Notes: generated from the letters alone by a model not told the origin. Numbered from the stretch's first letter, positions 16,272 to 25,506 are shown. The stretch is DNA of 64,000 nucleotides from Novosphingobium sp. 28-62-57 (GCA_002256985.1 NCGO01000001.1:124001-188000); one strand, 5' to 3'. Numbers and translations: made by a program.

Positions 16272-17626
16272 CGGGGGCAGTAGCAGAGGTTCCAGCGGCC
16301 GAGAGTGGCCTGCTCGAACGCCATTTCAAGATGCGCGAACGCGGCAGCAATACCCGCACCGAAGTGCTGGCGGGCTTCACCACCTTCCTGACGATGGCTT
16401 ATATCGTGCTGGTCAACCCGGCCATCCTGGGGCAGGCGGGGATGCCAGTCGCCTCTGTTGCCGCCGCCACATGCTTTGCCGCCGCCTTCGCCTCTATCCT
16501 GATGGGCATGGTCGCCAACACCCCGCTGGCGCTTGCTCCGGGTATGGGCCTCAACGCCTATTTCAGCTTCACCGTGGTGCAGCAGATGGGCGTGCCCTGG
16601 CCGATTGCGCTGGGATGCGTGTTCATTTCGGGCGTCGCGTTCCTGATCCTGACGCTTACGGGCGTGCGCCAGTTGATCGTCTCGGTCGTCCCGCAGCACC
16701 TGTTTGCCGCCGTTGCAGGCGGTATCGGCCTGTTCATCGGCTTTATCGGGCTGAAGGATGCCGGAATCGTCGTCGCCAATCCCGCCACGTTCGTGGGCCT
16801 TGGCAGCGTGACAGAGCCGGGACCGGCGCTGGCGCTGTTCGGCCTCGTCGTGATCGGCACGCTCAGCGTTTGGAACGTGCGCGCGGCCATGCTGATCGGA
16901 ATCGTACTGACCACCATCGCCGCGTGGATCACCGGCCAGACCAGCGCGCCTACCGAACCTTACAGCCTTGCCGCGCTCACCGGCACAGCATTCCAACTCG
17001 ATATCTTGGGGGTGTTCGGCCTCTCCGGCCAGCAGGGCATTGGCCTTGTCGAGATTCTGTTCGTGTTCCTGTTCGTCGATCTTTTCGACAATATCGGTAC
17101 ACTGGTGGCTGTCACCAAGCGCGCCGGGTTGATGGACGCGGCGGGCAAGATCCCCGGCCTCAACCGCATCCTGATGACCGATGCCGTGGCCACAATGGTT
17201 GGCGCGATGGCGGGCACCAGCACGGTCACCAGCTATGTTGAAAGCGCTGCAGGCGTGCAGGCGGGTGGCCGCACCGGGCTGACCGCCGTGGTCTGCGGTC
17301 TGCTGTTCTTCGCCACGATGTTCGTCGCGCCCTATGCGCAACTCGTGCCGCTGGCGGCTACTGCGCCCGCGCTGGTCGTGGTTGGCGGATTGATGCTGCT
17401 GCCACTGACCGAGGTGGACTGGGAGGACCCGATGGCAGCGATCCCGGCCTTCCTCACCGTGGCGATGATCCCGCTGACCTTCTCCATCGCCAATGGCCTC
17501 GCCTTCGGCATCACCGCGCACGCCCTGCTCAAACTGCTGAAGGGCAAGGCCACGCGCGCCGATTGGTTCCTTTTCACCCTCGCCGCCCTGTTCGTGGTGC
17601 GCTTTGCATGGATGGCTGCCGAATGA
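16268..17626 (+). CDS. AzgA-type guanine/hypoxanthine permease
   Basis: A 452-residue inner-membrane purine base permease of the AzgA (GhxP/PbuG) branch of nucleobase transporters, with about 12 membrane segments. Signatures are RGSNTRTEVLAGFTTFLTMA near the N-terminus, NTPLALAPGMGLNAYFSF, FLFVDLFDNIGTLV and TSTVTSYVESAAGVQAGGRT. These proton symporters import guanine, hypoxanthine or adenine. Together with the NCS2 permease at 12331 it would supply bases released in the periplasm by the exported nucleosidases. ATG 16268 overlaps the upstream TGA as ATGA. Confidence 0.92.
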   Translation: MTGAVAEVPAAESGLLERHFKMRERGSNTRTEVLAGFTTFLTMAYIVLVNPAILGQAGMPVASVAAATCFAAAFASILMGMVANTPLALAPGMGLNAYFSFTVVQQMGVPWPIALGCVFISGVAFLILTLTGVRQLIVSVVPQHLFAAVAGGIGLFIGFIGLKDAGIVVANPATFVGLGSVTEPGPALALFGLVVIGTLSVWNVRAAMLIGIVLTTIAAWITGQTSAPTEPYSLAALTGTAFQLDILGVFGLSGQQGIGLVEILFVFLFVDLFDNIGTLVAVTKRAGLMDAAGKIPGLNRILMTDAVATMVGAMAGTSTVTSYVESAAGVQAGGRTGLTAVVCGLLFFATMFVAPYAQLVPLAATAPALVVVGGLMLLPLTEVDWEDPMAAIPAFLTVAMIPLTFSIANGLAFGITAHALLKLLKGKATRADWFLFTLAALFVVRFAWMAAE

Positions 17627-18552
17627 TCCGCCGTATTGTTTTCGCACTGGCCGCTCTGCTGCTGCCCGCCGCCGCGCAGGCCCAGAAACTTGATGACACA
17701 CCCCGCACTGTGGTGATGACGGCGTTCCGCCCCGAATGGGAATCGCTGGTCGGCACAGTCAAAGAAGCCAAGGAGCACAAGATCAACGGCGGCACGTTCC
17801 TGACCGGAACGATGGAAGGCAAGCCCGTCATTCTGATGCAAAGCGGCGTCAGCGTGGTGAACGCCGCGATGAACACGCAATTGGTGCTCGACCGGTTCAC
17901 CGTAAAGCGCATTGTCTTTTCCGGCATCGCCGGTGGCGTTGATCCAAAGCTGTCGATCGGCGATGTGATTGTGGCCGAGGACTGGGGCCAGTATCTCGAA
18001 GCCTCATTCGCGCGAAAGACCAAGAAGGGCTGGATGCCGCCTGATCAGGGCAGTGCCGAAAGCCCGGCCAACTGGTTCTTCATCTTCCCGCGCGGCACCG
18101 TGATGGCCAATGCCACCACCCCGCCAAAGCGCATCTATCGCATTCCGGTGGACGCTGGCCTGCTCGATCTGGCGCGCAAGGTCGTGCCCACGGTCACGCT
18201 GGAACGCTGCGTGCCACCTTCGGAAAAGATGCTACCGGGATCGGAACTGTGCCTGCCGCGCACGCCCAAGATCGAGATCGGCGGCACGGGCGTTACCGCA
18301 GGCATCTATGCCGACAATGCCGAATTCCGCATCTATTTGCACAAGGCGTGGAAGGCGCGCGTGCTCGATATGGAGAGCGCCGCAGTGATGCAGGTGGCCT
18401 ATGCCAACACGGTCCCGGCCATCGTCTTCCGCAGCCTTTCGGACCTTGCTGGCGGCGACAAGGACAAGAATATGGAGGACACGTTCGAACACTTGGCCTC
18501 GGTCAATTCCGCCCACGTCGTGCGCGCCTATCTCGCCGCGCTGCCGGATTGA
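17623..18552 (+). CDS. Exported nucleoside phosphorylase-superfamily nucleosidase
   Basis: A 309-residue protein of the PNP/UDP phosphorylase superfamily with an N-terminal signal peptide ending at PAAAQAQ, so it acts in the periplasm. Family motifs are TAFRPEWESL, the SGVSVVNAAMNTQLVLDRF block, FSGIAGGVDPKLSIGDVIVA, and LDMESAAVMQVA. The last carries the Glu that contacts the ribose in MTA/SAH nucleosidases. It would release bases from nucleosides by hydrolysis or phosphorolysis. With the NUP protein and the nucleoside hydrolase it is the third exported glycosidic-bond enzyme in the locus. Start ATG 17623 overlaps the previous stop as ATGA. Confidence 0.82.
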   Translation: MIRRIVFALAALLLPAAAQAQKLDDTPRTVVMTAFRPEWESLVGTVKEAKEHKINGGTFLTGTMEGKPVILMQSGVSVVNAAMNTQLVLDRFTVKRIVFSGIAGGVDPKLSIGDVIVAEDWGQYLEASFARKTKKGWMPPDQGSAESPANWFFIFPRGTVMANATTPPKRIYRIPVDAGLLDLARKVVPTVTLERCVPPSEKMLPGSELCLPRTPKIEIGGTGVTAGIYADNAEFRIYLHKAWKARVLDMESAAVMQVAYANTVPAIVFRSLSDLAGGDKDKNMEDTFEHLASVNSAHVVRAYLAALPD

Positions 18553-18556
18553 TCGC

Positions 18557-20140
18557 ATGAGCCTGACCACCGTCACCGGATCAAAAGGCATGGTCACCGC
18601 GCCGCACTACCTTGCGGCGGAGGCGGGGCTGGCCGTGCTGCAAGACGGCGGCAACGCGGTGGAGGCGACCGTCGCCGTCGCCGCGTGCCTTGCGGTGGTC
18701 TATCCGCACATGACCGGGATTGGTGGCGATGGGTTCTGGGTGATTCACGAACCGGATGGTGCGGTTCATGGCATCCACGGCTGCGGCGGGGCGGCGGGTT
18801 CGGCAACGCTTGAACTCTATGACGGTTTGGATGCTGTGCCTTTTCGCGGCCCGTTGGCGGCTAATACCGTGGCGGGCACGATTTCGGGCTGGAAGGCTGC
18901 GCTGGAAAGCGCAGGCGGCTTCCTGCCGCTATCGCGCCTGCTGCGCGATGCGATTGCCCATGCCGAAGCAGGCGTTGCCGTCACCGCAGGCCACGCCGCC
19001 ATCGCCGCTGCCAAAGGTCCTGAACTGCGCGTGCAGCCGGGAGCCTATGCGCAGACATTCGAGCCTGAGGGCCGCCCACTTCATGAGGGCGATGTCCTGC
19101 GTCAGCAAGTGCTGGCGCAGTCATTGCGGCGGTTGTGCGAGGAAGGGCTCGGCAGCTTCTACACCGGAGCGTTGGCTGCCGACATTGCCGCCGATCTGGC
19201 CTTGCTGGGAAGCCCGGTTTCCGGGGATGATCTTGCTGCGCATTCCGCCACGCGGCCCGGACCGCTCACCACCCGCCTGCGCGATTGCCAATTGTGGAAC
19301 AGCGCGCCGCCCACGCAAGGCTTTGCCTCGCTGCTGATCCTCGCGCTGTTTGATCGGCTTGCTGCCGAAGAGCACGACGGTTTCGATCACGTGCACGGGC
19401 TTGTCGAAGCGACGAAGCAAGCCTTCCTGATCCGCGATGTCCACGTGGGCGATCCGGCCTATCATGATTTTGATTGGCAGGGCCTGCTGTCCGATTCCGC
19501 CGCGCTCGATGAACTGGCCGCGCGGATTGATCCCGCAAAGGCGCTCCCTTGGCCGCAACCGCCGCAGTGGGGCGATACCTGCTGGTTTGGAGCGGCGGAC
19601 AATGAGGGCCGCGTAGTCAGCGCAATCCAGTCGACCTATTTCGAATTCGGCTCCGGCCTCGTCCTGCCCAAAACTGGCATCACCTGGCAGAACCGGGGCA
19701 GCAGTTTCCGTTTGGCGGAGAGAGGCTGGAACGCCCTGAAACCGGGACGCAAACCCTTCCACACCCTCAACCCCGCGCTCGCCCGCTTCGATGATGGCCG
19801 GGTGATGGCCTATGGCACGATGGGCGGGGAAGGACAGCCACAGACACAGGCCGCGCTGTTCTCCCGTTATGCCCGTTTCGGCGCGGACCTGCAGGCCGCG
19901 ATCAATGCACCGCGCTGGCTATTGGGGCGGACTTGGGGGGAGCAATCGACCACGCTCAAACTGGAAGATGGCTTTGATCCGGCGCTTTATCAAGCACTTG
20001 TCGCAGCAGGGCATGACGTTGAACGCGTCGGCCCGCTGACAGCAACGATGGGCCACGCCGGGGCCATCGTGCGCCATGCCGATGGGCGGCTGGAAGGTGC
20101 CACCGATCCGCGCAGCGATGGCGGAGTGGGAGCATGGTAA
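18557..20140 (+). CDS. hpxW: Gamma-glutamyltransferase-fold oxamate amidohydrolase (HpxW-like)
   Basis: A 527-residue Ntn-hydrolase of the gamma-glutamyltransferase family. The self-cleavage and catalytic threonine should be the T of GDTCWFGAADNEG, aligned to the TTH of the classical enzymes by the following D-x-x-G, and FGSGL follows as expected. HpxW from Klebsiella has this fold and hydrolyses oxamate to oxalate and ammonia, the last step of the oxalurate route. Here it sits among AtzE/HpxY, AllC, aminotransferase and HpxZ genes, and there is no visible signal peptide, unlike glutathione-degrading family members. Thus oxamate (or oxalurate) is the likely substrate. It starts four bases after the previous stop. 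Confidence 0.75.
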   Translation: MSLTTVTGSKGMVTAPHYLAAEAGLAVLQDGGNAVEATVAVAACLAVVYPHMTGIGGDGFWVIHEPDGAVHGIHGCGGAAGSATLELYDGLDAVPFRGPLAANTVAGTISGWKAALESAGGFLPLSRLLRDAIAHAEAGVAVTAGHAAIAAAKGPELRVQPGAYAQTFEPEGRPLHEGDVLRQQVLAQSLRRLCEEGLGSFYTGALAADIAADLALLGSPVSGDDLAAHSATRPGPLTTRLRDCQLWNSAPPTQGFASLLILALFDRLAAEEHDGFDHVHGLVEATKQAFLIRDVHVGDPAYHDFDWQGLLSDSAALDELAARIDPAKALPWPQPPQWGDTCWFGAADNEGRVVSAIQSTYFEFGSGLVLPKTGITWQNRGSSFRLAERGWNALKPGRKPFHTLNPALARFDDGRVMAYGTMGGEGQPQTQAALFSRYARFGADLQAAINAPRWLLGRTWGEQSTTLKLEDGFDPALYQALVAAGHDVERVGPLTATMGHAGAIVRHADGRLEGATDPRSDGGVGAW

Positions 20141-21366
20141 GTAGCGGATATCGCGCGGTTTCCCGTTGTGACGAACTTGCAGTGCCGCCGTATAGCGACA
20201 GCGCTGAAGGCCTCACTCGCACCTACCTCTCCCCCGCCTACCACACCGCGCAGGAGACGGTCGCGCAGTGGATGGCCGAGGCGGGAATGTCGGTGCGGCG
20301 CGATGCGGCGATGAACCTGATCGGGCACTACGAAGGTGCTGTCCCCGATGCCCCGGCGCTGATCATCGGCAGCCATCTCGATAGCGTGCGCAATGCCGGG
20401 CATTATGACGGGCCGCTCGGGATTTTGCTTGGTATTGAAGCAGTTGCCGCACTTTCCTCAAGTGGCACGCGAATGCCCTTCGCCATCGAAGTCTACGCCT
20501 TTGGAGACGAAGAAGGCTCCCGCTTCCCCGCCGCCATGCTCACCAGCCGTGCGGTGGCCGGGACGCTTGATCCAGCAACGTTGGAAGTGGCTGACCGGGA
20601 TGGCGTGAAGCTGGCTGAACTCGTTGATATCGCAGCCTATCCTGCCGCTGCCCGCGCGCGGGAATCGGTGCTTGCCTACTTCGAGGCGCATATCGAACAA
20701 GGCCCGGTGTTGGAGGCGCAAGGGCTTGCGGTTGGCACGGTTACCGGCATCGCCGCGCAGCTTCGGTTCGAAATCACGGTGGGCGGCACGGCAGGTCATG
20801 CAGGCACCACGGCGATGGATTTGCGGCGCGATGCGGTGGCCGGAATGGCGCAGATGGTGCTGGCTGCAGAAAGCGTTGCCAGGGCCGGGCCTGCAGACCT
20901 CGTGGCCACTGTAGGTGTCGTTCAGGTGCATCTAGGTGCAGCTAACGTCGTTTCAGGAAAATGCAGTTTCACACTGGACGTGCGCGCCGGAGACGCTGCA
21001 CGCCGCGATGCTGCGGCTGACGAAATCCTGCGCCTTTTCCGCGAGATAGCCAATGTGCGCGACCTTGGTCTGGCCGTACGAAAGGTCCACGATCTGCCCG
21101 CTAGCCCCTGTGATCCGGCACTGATGGACTTGCTCGACAAAGCCACAGGTGCCGTTTCGCAAACCCCCTTCCGTCTCGTCTCCGGAGCGGGCCACGATGC
21201 CATGATCATGGCTGCGCTGTGCCCCACTGCAATGCTTTTCATTCGCTGTCGAGGCGGGGTGAGCCACAATCCTGCCGAACATGTCGATCCTGCCGACGCC
21301 GACGTGGCGCTGCAGATCATGCTCGGCTTTATCAAACACTTGGGAGCGACATTTGACCCCGCTTGA
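20134..21366 (+). CDS. Allantoate amidohydrolase-type M20 enzyme
   Basis: A 410-residue M20-family dinuclear metal amidohydrolase. Metal ligands: H81 and D92 (GSHLDSVRNAGHYDG), E126/E127 (FGDEEGSRF), H193 (EAHIEQGPVL) and a C-terminal His in SHNPAEHV. The sequence AHIEQGP is typical of the AllC/HpxK allantoate and ureidoglycolate hydrolase group. It should open allantoate to ureidoglycine, carbon dioxide and ammonia, between PuuE (allantoinase) and the aminotransferase. N-carbamoyl-amino-acid hydrolases share the same motifs, so context decides the call. ATG 20134 overlaps the previous TAA by seven bases. Confidence 0.85.
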   Translation: MVSSGYRAVSRCDELAVPPYSDSAEGLTRTYLSPAYHTAQETVAQWMAEAGMSVRRDAAMNLIGHYEGAVPDAPALIIGSHLDSVRNAGHYDGPLGILLGIEAVAALSSSGTRMPFAIEVYAFGDEEGSRFPAAMLTSRAVAGTLDPATLEVADRDGVKLAELVDIAAYPAAARARESVLAYFEAHIEQGPVLEAQGLAVGTVTGIAAQLRFEITVGGTAGHAGTTAMDLRRDAVAGMAQMVLAAESVARAGPADLVATVGVVQVHLGAANVVSGKCSFTLDVRAGDAARRDAAADEILRLFREIANVRDLGLAVRKVHDLPASPCDPALMDLLDKATGAVSQTPFRLVSGAGHDAMIMAALCPTAMLFIRCRGGVSHNPAEHVDPADADVALQIMLGFIKHLGATFDPA

Positions 21367-22597
21367 TCCAACCCTGTTCGGCGAAATCGATCCTCCGCAG
21401 CGCCTGCTGATGGGGCCGGGGCCAGTCAACGCCCACCCGCGCGTGCTGCGCGCGATGTCGGCCGACCTGTTGGGGCAGTTCGACCCGGAAATGACCGGTT
21501 TCATGAACCAGGTTATGGCGCTCTACCGCCCGGTTTTCGGCACGTGGAACCAGTGGACCATGCTGATCGACGGCACCGCCCGCGCCGCGATTGAGGCCTC
21601 GCTGGTCAGCCTTGTGGAACCCGGTGACACGGTGCTGGTGGTAAACTTCGGGCGTTTCGGACTGCTTCTGACCGAAATCCTCTCGCGTCTTGGCGCGAAG
21701 ATCGAGCAGGTCAGCGCGCCTTGGGGTGAGGTGGTGCCGATGGATGCCATTGCTGCGGCCATCGAGCAGTTCGGGCCAAAGGTCGTGGCGACGGTCCATG
21801 GCGATACGTCGACGACGATGGCGCAACCGCTGGAAGGGCTTGGCGCGCTGTGCAAGGCGGCGGGGGCCTACCTCTACGTTGATGCTTGCGCAACTTTGGG
21901 CGGCATGGAGATTGCGGCGGATCGCTGGGGCGCTGATGTGGTGACGGCGGGTTTGCAGAAGTGCCTTGGCGGGCCTTCGGGCAGTGCGCCGATCACGATA
22001 TCGGACCGTGCGGCAGAGCGTATCTTTGCGCGCCGTCATGTGGAGCAGGGCATCCGTCGGGCCGATACTGTCGATGGGGTGGGCCCGCGCATTCCGTCCA
22101 ATTACTTCGATCTGGCCATGATCATGGACTACTGGTCCGACAAGCGGCTGAACCACCATACCGAAGCAACATCAATGCTTTATGCCGCGCGTGAATGCGC
22201 ACGCGTGGCACTGGGCGAGGGGCTGGAGGCGCGGTTCGCGCGGCACCGCAAGGCCGGTGCGGCGATGACGGCGGGCCTGCGTGCGATGGGGTTGACGGTG
22301 TTCGGCGATGATGCGCACCGCATGACCAACGTCACCGGGGTCTATATTCCCGAAGGCGTGGATGGCGAGGCAATCCGCGCAATGATGCGCGATCACTTCG
22401 AGATCGAGATCGGCACCGCATTTGGTCCGCTGCAGGGCAAGATCTGGCGGCTGGGCGCGATGGGTTACAATGCGATGAAGCACAAAGTGCTGCTTACGCT
22501 CGGCGCGCTGGAGGCTTGCCTCAAGGCGCACGGGTTCAGCCTGCCGCTGGGCGAGGCGGTGCCTGCGGCCCTGTTGGCTTGGGAAGCGGCGGCATGA
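21353..22597 (+). CDS. Ureidoglycine-glyoxylate aminotransferase-like (PucG/HpxJ type)
   Basis: A 414-residue PLP enzyme of the alanine-glyoxylate/serine-pyruvate aminotransferase class. The N-terminal block RLLMGPGPVNAHPRVLRAM and the PLP lysine in TAGLQKCLGGPSG are diagnostic. In purine clusters this protein transfers the amino group of ureidoglycine to glyoxylate, giving oxalurate and glycine. That step links the allantoate branch to the HpxWXYZ genes of this locus. The start is TTG 21353, six bases after GGGAG and overlapping the previous stop; no ATG fits. A general serine-glyoxylate aminotransferase role cannot be excluded. Confidence 0.85.
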   Translation: MTPLDPTLFGEIDPPQRLLMGPGPVNAHPRVLRAMSADLLGQFDPEMTGFMNQVMALYRPVFGTWNQWTMLIDGTARAAIEASLVSLVEPGDTVLVVNFGRFGLLLTEILSRLGAKIEQVSAPWGEVVPMDAIAAAIEQFGPKVVATVHGDTSTTMAQPLEGLGALCKAAGAYLYVDACATLGGMEIAADRWGADVVTAGLQKCLGGPSGSAPITISDRAAERIFARRHVEQGIRRADTVDGVGPRIPSNYFDLAMIMDYWSDKRLNHHTEATSMLYAARECARVALGEGLEARFARHRKAGAAMTAGLRAMGLTVFGDDAHRMTNVTGVYIPEGVDGEAIRAMMRDHFEIEIGTAFGPLQGKIWRLGAMGYNAMKHKVLLTLGALEACLKAHGFSLPLGEAVPAALLAWEAAA

Positions 22598-23496
22598 CGC
22601 TTTCGCGCGATCTGATCGGATATGGCGCGACGCCCCCTGCTGCGCAGTGGCCGGGCGGCGCCCGCGTAGCTGTGCAGTTCGTGATAAACTACGAGGAAGG
22701 CGCGGAAAATTCCGTGCTGTACGGCGACAAGGGGTCCGAGGCGTTCCTCTCTGACATGGTGGGGGCGGCGAGCCATCCCGCGCGGGCGATGGCGATGGAA
22801 AGCCTCTATGAATACGGGAGCCGCGCCGGATTCTGGCGGCTGCACCGGCTGTTTGCCGCGCGCCGCGTGCCGGTGACAGTGTTCGGTGTGGCCGCTGCGA
22901 TGGAGTTGAACCCGGCGGCGGTCGACGCGATGCTTGAAGCCGATTGGGAGATCGCCAGTCACGGCTACCGCTGGATCGATTACCAATATCAGCCCGAAGA
23001 GGTGGAGCGCGAGCATATTGCGAGGGCTATTGAACTGCACACGAAGCTGACGGGAAGCCGCCCGCTCGGCTGGTATCAGGGCCGCACATCGCCCAATACG
23101 GCGCGGTTGGTGGTGGAGGAAGGGGGCTTCGTCTACGACGCTGATAGCTATGCCGATGATCTACCCTACTGGGATACGCGGCATGGAAAGCCGCAGCTGA
23201 TCGTGCCCTATTCGCTTGATGCCAACGACATGAAGATGGTGGCGCTGAACGGCTTTACCGAGGGCGAGCAGTTTTTCAGATACTTGCGCGATACTTTTGA
23301 GCAATTGCGCGAAGAGGGCGGGCGGATGATGTCGGTCGGCCTGCATGGGCGCATTGCCGGAAAACCGGGGCGGGCGCGGGCTGTGGCGCGCTTCCTCGAC
23401 CATGTGATCGAAAGCGGCGATGCGTGGATCGCGCGGCGGATCGATATCGCACGGCACTGGCTGGCGCTGCACCCCTATGCAGGGGGTGCAGCGTGA
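22594..23496 (+). CDS. puuE: Allantoinase PuuE
   Basis: A 300-residue polysaccharide-deacetylase-fold protein. PuuE allantoinases lack the metal site of classical amidohydrolase allantoinases and are recognised by blocks such as RDLIGYGATPP at the N-terminus, QFVINYEEGAENSVLYGD, EIASHGYRWIDYQ and GWYQGRTSPNT, all present here. It hydrolyses (S)-allantoin to allantoate in the cytosol. It lies between the aminotransferase and hpxZ/uraD, as in other proteobacterial urate clusters. ATG 22594 overlaps the upstream TGA as ATGA. Confidence 0.93.
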   Translation: MTLSRDLIGYGATPPAAQWPGGARVAVQFVINYEEGAENSVLYGDKGSEAFLSDMVGAASHPARAMAMESLYEYGSRAGFWRLHRLFAARRVPVTVFGVAAAMELNPAAVDAMLEADWEIASHGYRWIDYQYQPEEVEREHIARAIELHTKLTGSRPLGWYQGRTSPNTARLVVEEGGFVYDADSYADDLPYWDTRHGKPQLIVPYSLDANDMKMVALNGFTEGEQFFRYLRDTFEQLREEGGRMMSVGLHGRIAGKPGRARAVARFLDHVIESGDAWIARRIDIARHWLALHPYAGGAA

Positions 23497-23873
23497 CGAT
23501 CGATGATCCGGTGTTGCTGGCGGAAGTCACGCAAGCTTTTGAAGCGTATGAGCGCGCGCTGATGGCTGATGATCTGCCCGCGATGGACGCGCTGTTCCAC
23601 GATGCGCCGACGACCAACCGCTTTGGCGTGGGCGAAGTGCTGTGGGGCATGGAGGCCATCCGGGAGTTCCGAAAGGGGCGCGGGGGATCGCCGCAGCGCC
23701 GGTTGGGGCAGGTGGTGATTACGGTTTACGGCGCGGGCTTTGCGACTGCCGACGCCGAGTTTTTCCGCGAGGGGAGCGACCGGCGCGGGCGGCAGAGTCA
23801 GGCCTGGGTGAAGTTTGCCGATGGCTGGAAAGTCGTCTCCGCGCATGTCAGCCTTGAAGGGAGCGGATCATGA
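23493..23873 (+). CDS. hpxZ: HpxZ/AtzH-like protein (DUF3225)
   Basis: A 126-residue protein with an NTF2/SnoaL-like fold of the DUF3225 group. Family blocks are AFEAYERALMADDL, RFGVGEVLWGMEAIREFRKG and a C-terminal KVVSAHVSL. HpxZ is encoded with HpxWXY in enterobacteria, and AtzH with AtzEG in atrazine degraders, where it acts on an early amide intermediate. Here it is separated from hpxY by eight genes but stays within the same overlapping operon. It starts with GTG 23493, overlapping the puuE stop as GTGA, after an AGGGGGTG ribosome site. Its precise reaction in purine breakdown is not settled. Confidence 0.8.
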   Translation: MTIDDPVLLAEVTQAFEAYERALMADDLPAMDALFHDAPTTNRFGVGEVLWGMEAIREFRKGRGGSPQRRLGQVVITVYGAGFATADAEFFREGSDRRGRQSQAWVKFADGWKVVSAHVSLEGSGS

Positions 23874-24310
23874 CCGCGCTGTTCGAGCATAGCCCTTGGG
23901 TTGAGGCGCGGGCCGATGCGCGGCCCTCCAGCGGGGACCGTCATGCCGATCTGATGGCGGTGGTGCATGATGCTTTGCCCGAGGAGCAACTGGCGCTGAT
24001 TTGCGCGCATCCAGAGCTTGCGGGCAAGGCGGCGATTGACCGGACACTGACCGATGCTTCGGCGGCGGAGCAGGCGAGCGCCGGGCTTGACCGGCTAAGC
24101 GAGGCCGAGTTTGCGCGGTTTCACGAGTTGAACGCAGCGTACAGAGAGCGCTTCGGCTTTCCCTTCATCATCTGCGTGCGGCTGACTGACAAGGCGGGAA
24201 TTCTCAGCGCGATGGAAGCGCGGCTGGCGAATGATCGCGAGACCGAGATCGCCACGGCCATCGCGCAGATCGGCGAGATCGTTCGGCTTCGTCTGGAGGA
24301 CATGGCATGA
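23870..24310 (+). CDS. uraD: OHCU decarboxylase UraD, short N-terminus
   Basis: A 146-residue 2-oxo-4-hydroxy-4-carboxy-5-ureidoimidazoline decarboxylase, which makes (S)-allantoin from the UraH product. The active-site block AHPELAGKAA with its catalytic His, the EQASAGLDRL segment and FGFPFIICV are clear. Most family members are about 165-170 residues and begin with a helix of about 20-25 residues before the FEHSPWV block. Here FEHSPWV starts at residue 5. A stop five codons upstream in the same frame rules out a longer start. The ATGA overlap with hpxZ fixes the start at 23870. Confidence 0.92.
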   Translation: MTALFEHSPWVEARADARPSSGDRHADLMAVVHDALPEEQLALICAHPELAGKAAIDRTLTDASAAEQASAGLDRLSEAEFARFHELNAAYRERFGFPFIICVRLTDKAGILSAMEARLANDRETEIATAIAQIGEIVRLRLEDMA

Positions 24311-25506
24311 CCATCGACTGGGGCGAATGGCTGAATCTTGCGATCCGTTGGTTCCACCTGACCGCGGGTATCGCGTGGATCGGATCGTCGTTCTACTTCG
24401 TCTGGCTCGACAACCATCTGGTGCCGCCAAAGGAGGGTGAAGCGACCGGTGAGGTGTGGTCGGTCCATGGCGGCGGGTTCTACCACAAGCAGAAGTATGC
24501 GGTGGCCCCGGCCAAGATGCCCGAGGACCTGCACTGGTTCAAATGGGAGGCCTATACCACGTGGATTACTGGCTTCCTGTTGCTGGTCCTGATCTACTGG
24601 GTGGGCGCGGAAAGCTTTCTCATTGATTCCGCCAAGGCGCAGCTTTCGCAAGCGGCGGCTATTGCGATTGGTGCGGCGGCTTTGGTTATGGGCTGGCTGG
24701 TCTATGATGCGCTGTGCCGATCACCGCTGGGGCGCGATAACCGCTTGCTGGGCGTGGCGTGGTTTGCGTTTCTGGTGCTGGCGGCCTGGGGCCTCGACCG
24801 GGTGTTCAATGCGCGCGGGGCCTATCTCCACATCGGTGCGATGATCGGCACGGTGATGGTCGCCAACGTGTTTTTCGTGATCATCCCCAACCAGCGCAAG
24901 GTGGTGGCCGCGCTGATGCGCGGCGAGGCGGCTGATCCGGCGCTGGGCAAGGCGGGCAAGCAGAGATCGCTGCACAACAATTACATGACGCTGCCGGTGC
25001 TGTTCATCATGATCAGCCATCATTATGCGATGACGTTTGGCGCAGCGCGGCCTTGGCTGGTGTTGGCGCTGCTGGGGCTGACCGGGGTGGCGGTGCGCCA
25101 CGTGTTCAACCTTCGCCATCGTGGCGAGAAGACCGGGCGGGCCATGGCAGTGGCGGGCGCGATGGCGCTGATTAGTGTGACTTATGTTTCGGCAGAGAAG
25201 GCCACGCTGCCCGCTGTGGCGCAAGAGGCTGGCGCTTCCACCGGGCCTGCAACATGGGCCAGCGTCCAGCCGATCTTCCAGAAGCACTGCACCAGTTGCC
25301 ACGCGGCCAAGCCCACGAGCGAGGCGTTCACCGCGCCGCCGCTGGGGGTAATGCTCGATACGTACGACCACAGCCGTGCCGCTGCCACGCGCGTGAAAAG
25401 CGTGGCGGTGGATGCCGAAATCATGCCGATGGGCAACATGACCGGTATGACCCGTGCCGAGCGCGATGCGCTGGGCCGGTGGATTGCTGCAGGAGCACCG
25501 CAATGA
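24307..25506 (+). CDS. puuD: Membrane-bound urate oxidase PuuD
   Basis: A 399-residue inner-membrane protein. The N-terminal two thirds contain about eight membrane segments with the family blocks WFHLTAGIAWIGSSFYFVWL, VHGGGFYHKQKY and SLHNNYMTLPVLFIMISHHY. The C-terminal third is a soluble cytochrome c domain with CTSCH (in QKHCTSCHAAKP) and the axial methionine in MPMGNMT. PuuD oxidises urate to 5-hydroxyisourate and hands electrons to the respiratory chain instead of making hydrogen peroxide. The gene is followed by uraH and preceded by uraD, giving a compact urate-to-allantoin block. ATGA overlap with uraD. Confidence 0.94.
   Translation: MTIDWGEWLNLAIRWFHLTAGIAWIGSSFYFVWLDNHLVPPKEGEATGEVWSVHGGGFYHKQKYAVAPAKMPEDLHWFKWEAYTTWITGFLLLVLIYWVGAESFLIDSAKAQLSQAAAIAIGAAALVMGWLVYDALCRSPLGRDNRLLGVAWFAFLVLAAWGLDRVFNARGAYLHIGAMIGTVMVANVFFVIIPNQRKVVAALMRGEAADPALGKAGKQRSLHNNYMTLPVLFIMISHHYAMTFGAARPWLVLALLGLTGVAVRHVFNLRHRGEKTGRAMAVAGAMALISVTYVSAEKATLPAVAQEAGASTGPATWASVQPIFQKHCTSCHAAKPTSEAFTAPPLGVMLDTYDHSRAAATRVKSVAVDAEIMPMGNMTGMTRAERDALGRWIAAGAPQ

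Noticed and set aside
16070-17701. Open frame of 543 codons on the minus strand
   Set aside because: It is opposite hpxY and the AzgA-type permease and rich in His, Gln and Gly without any fold signal.
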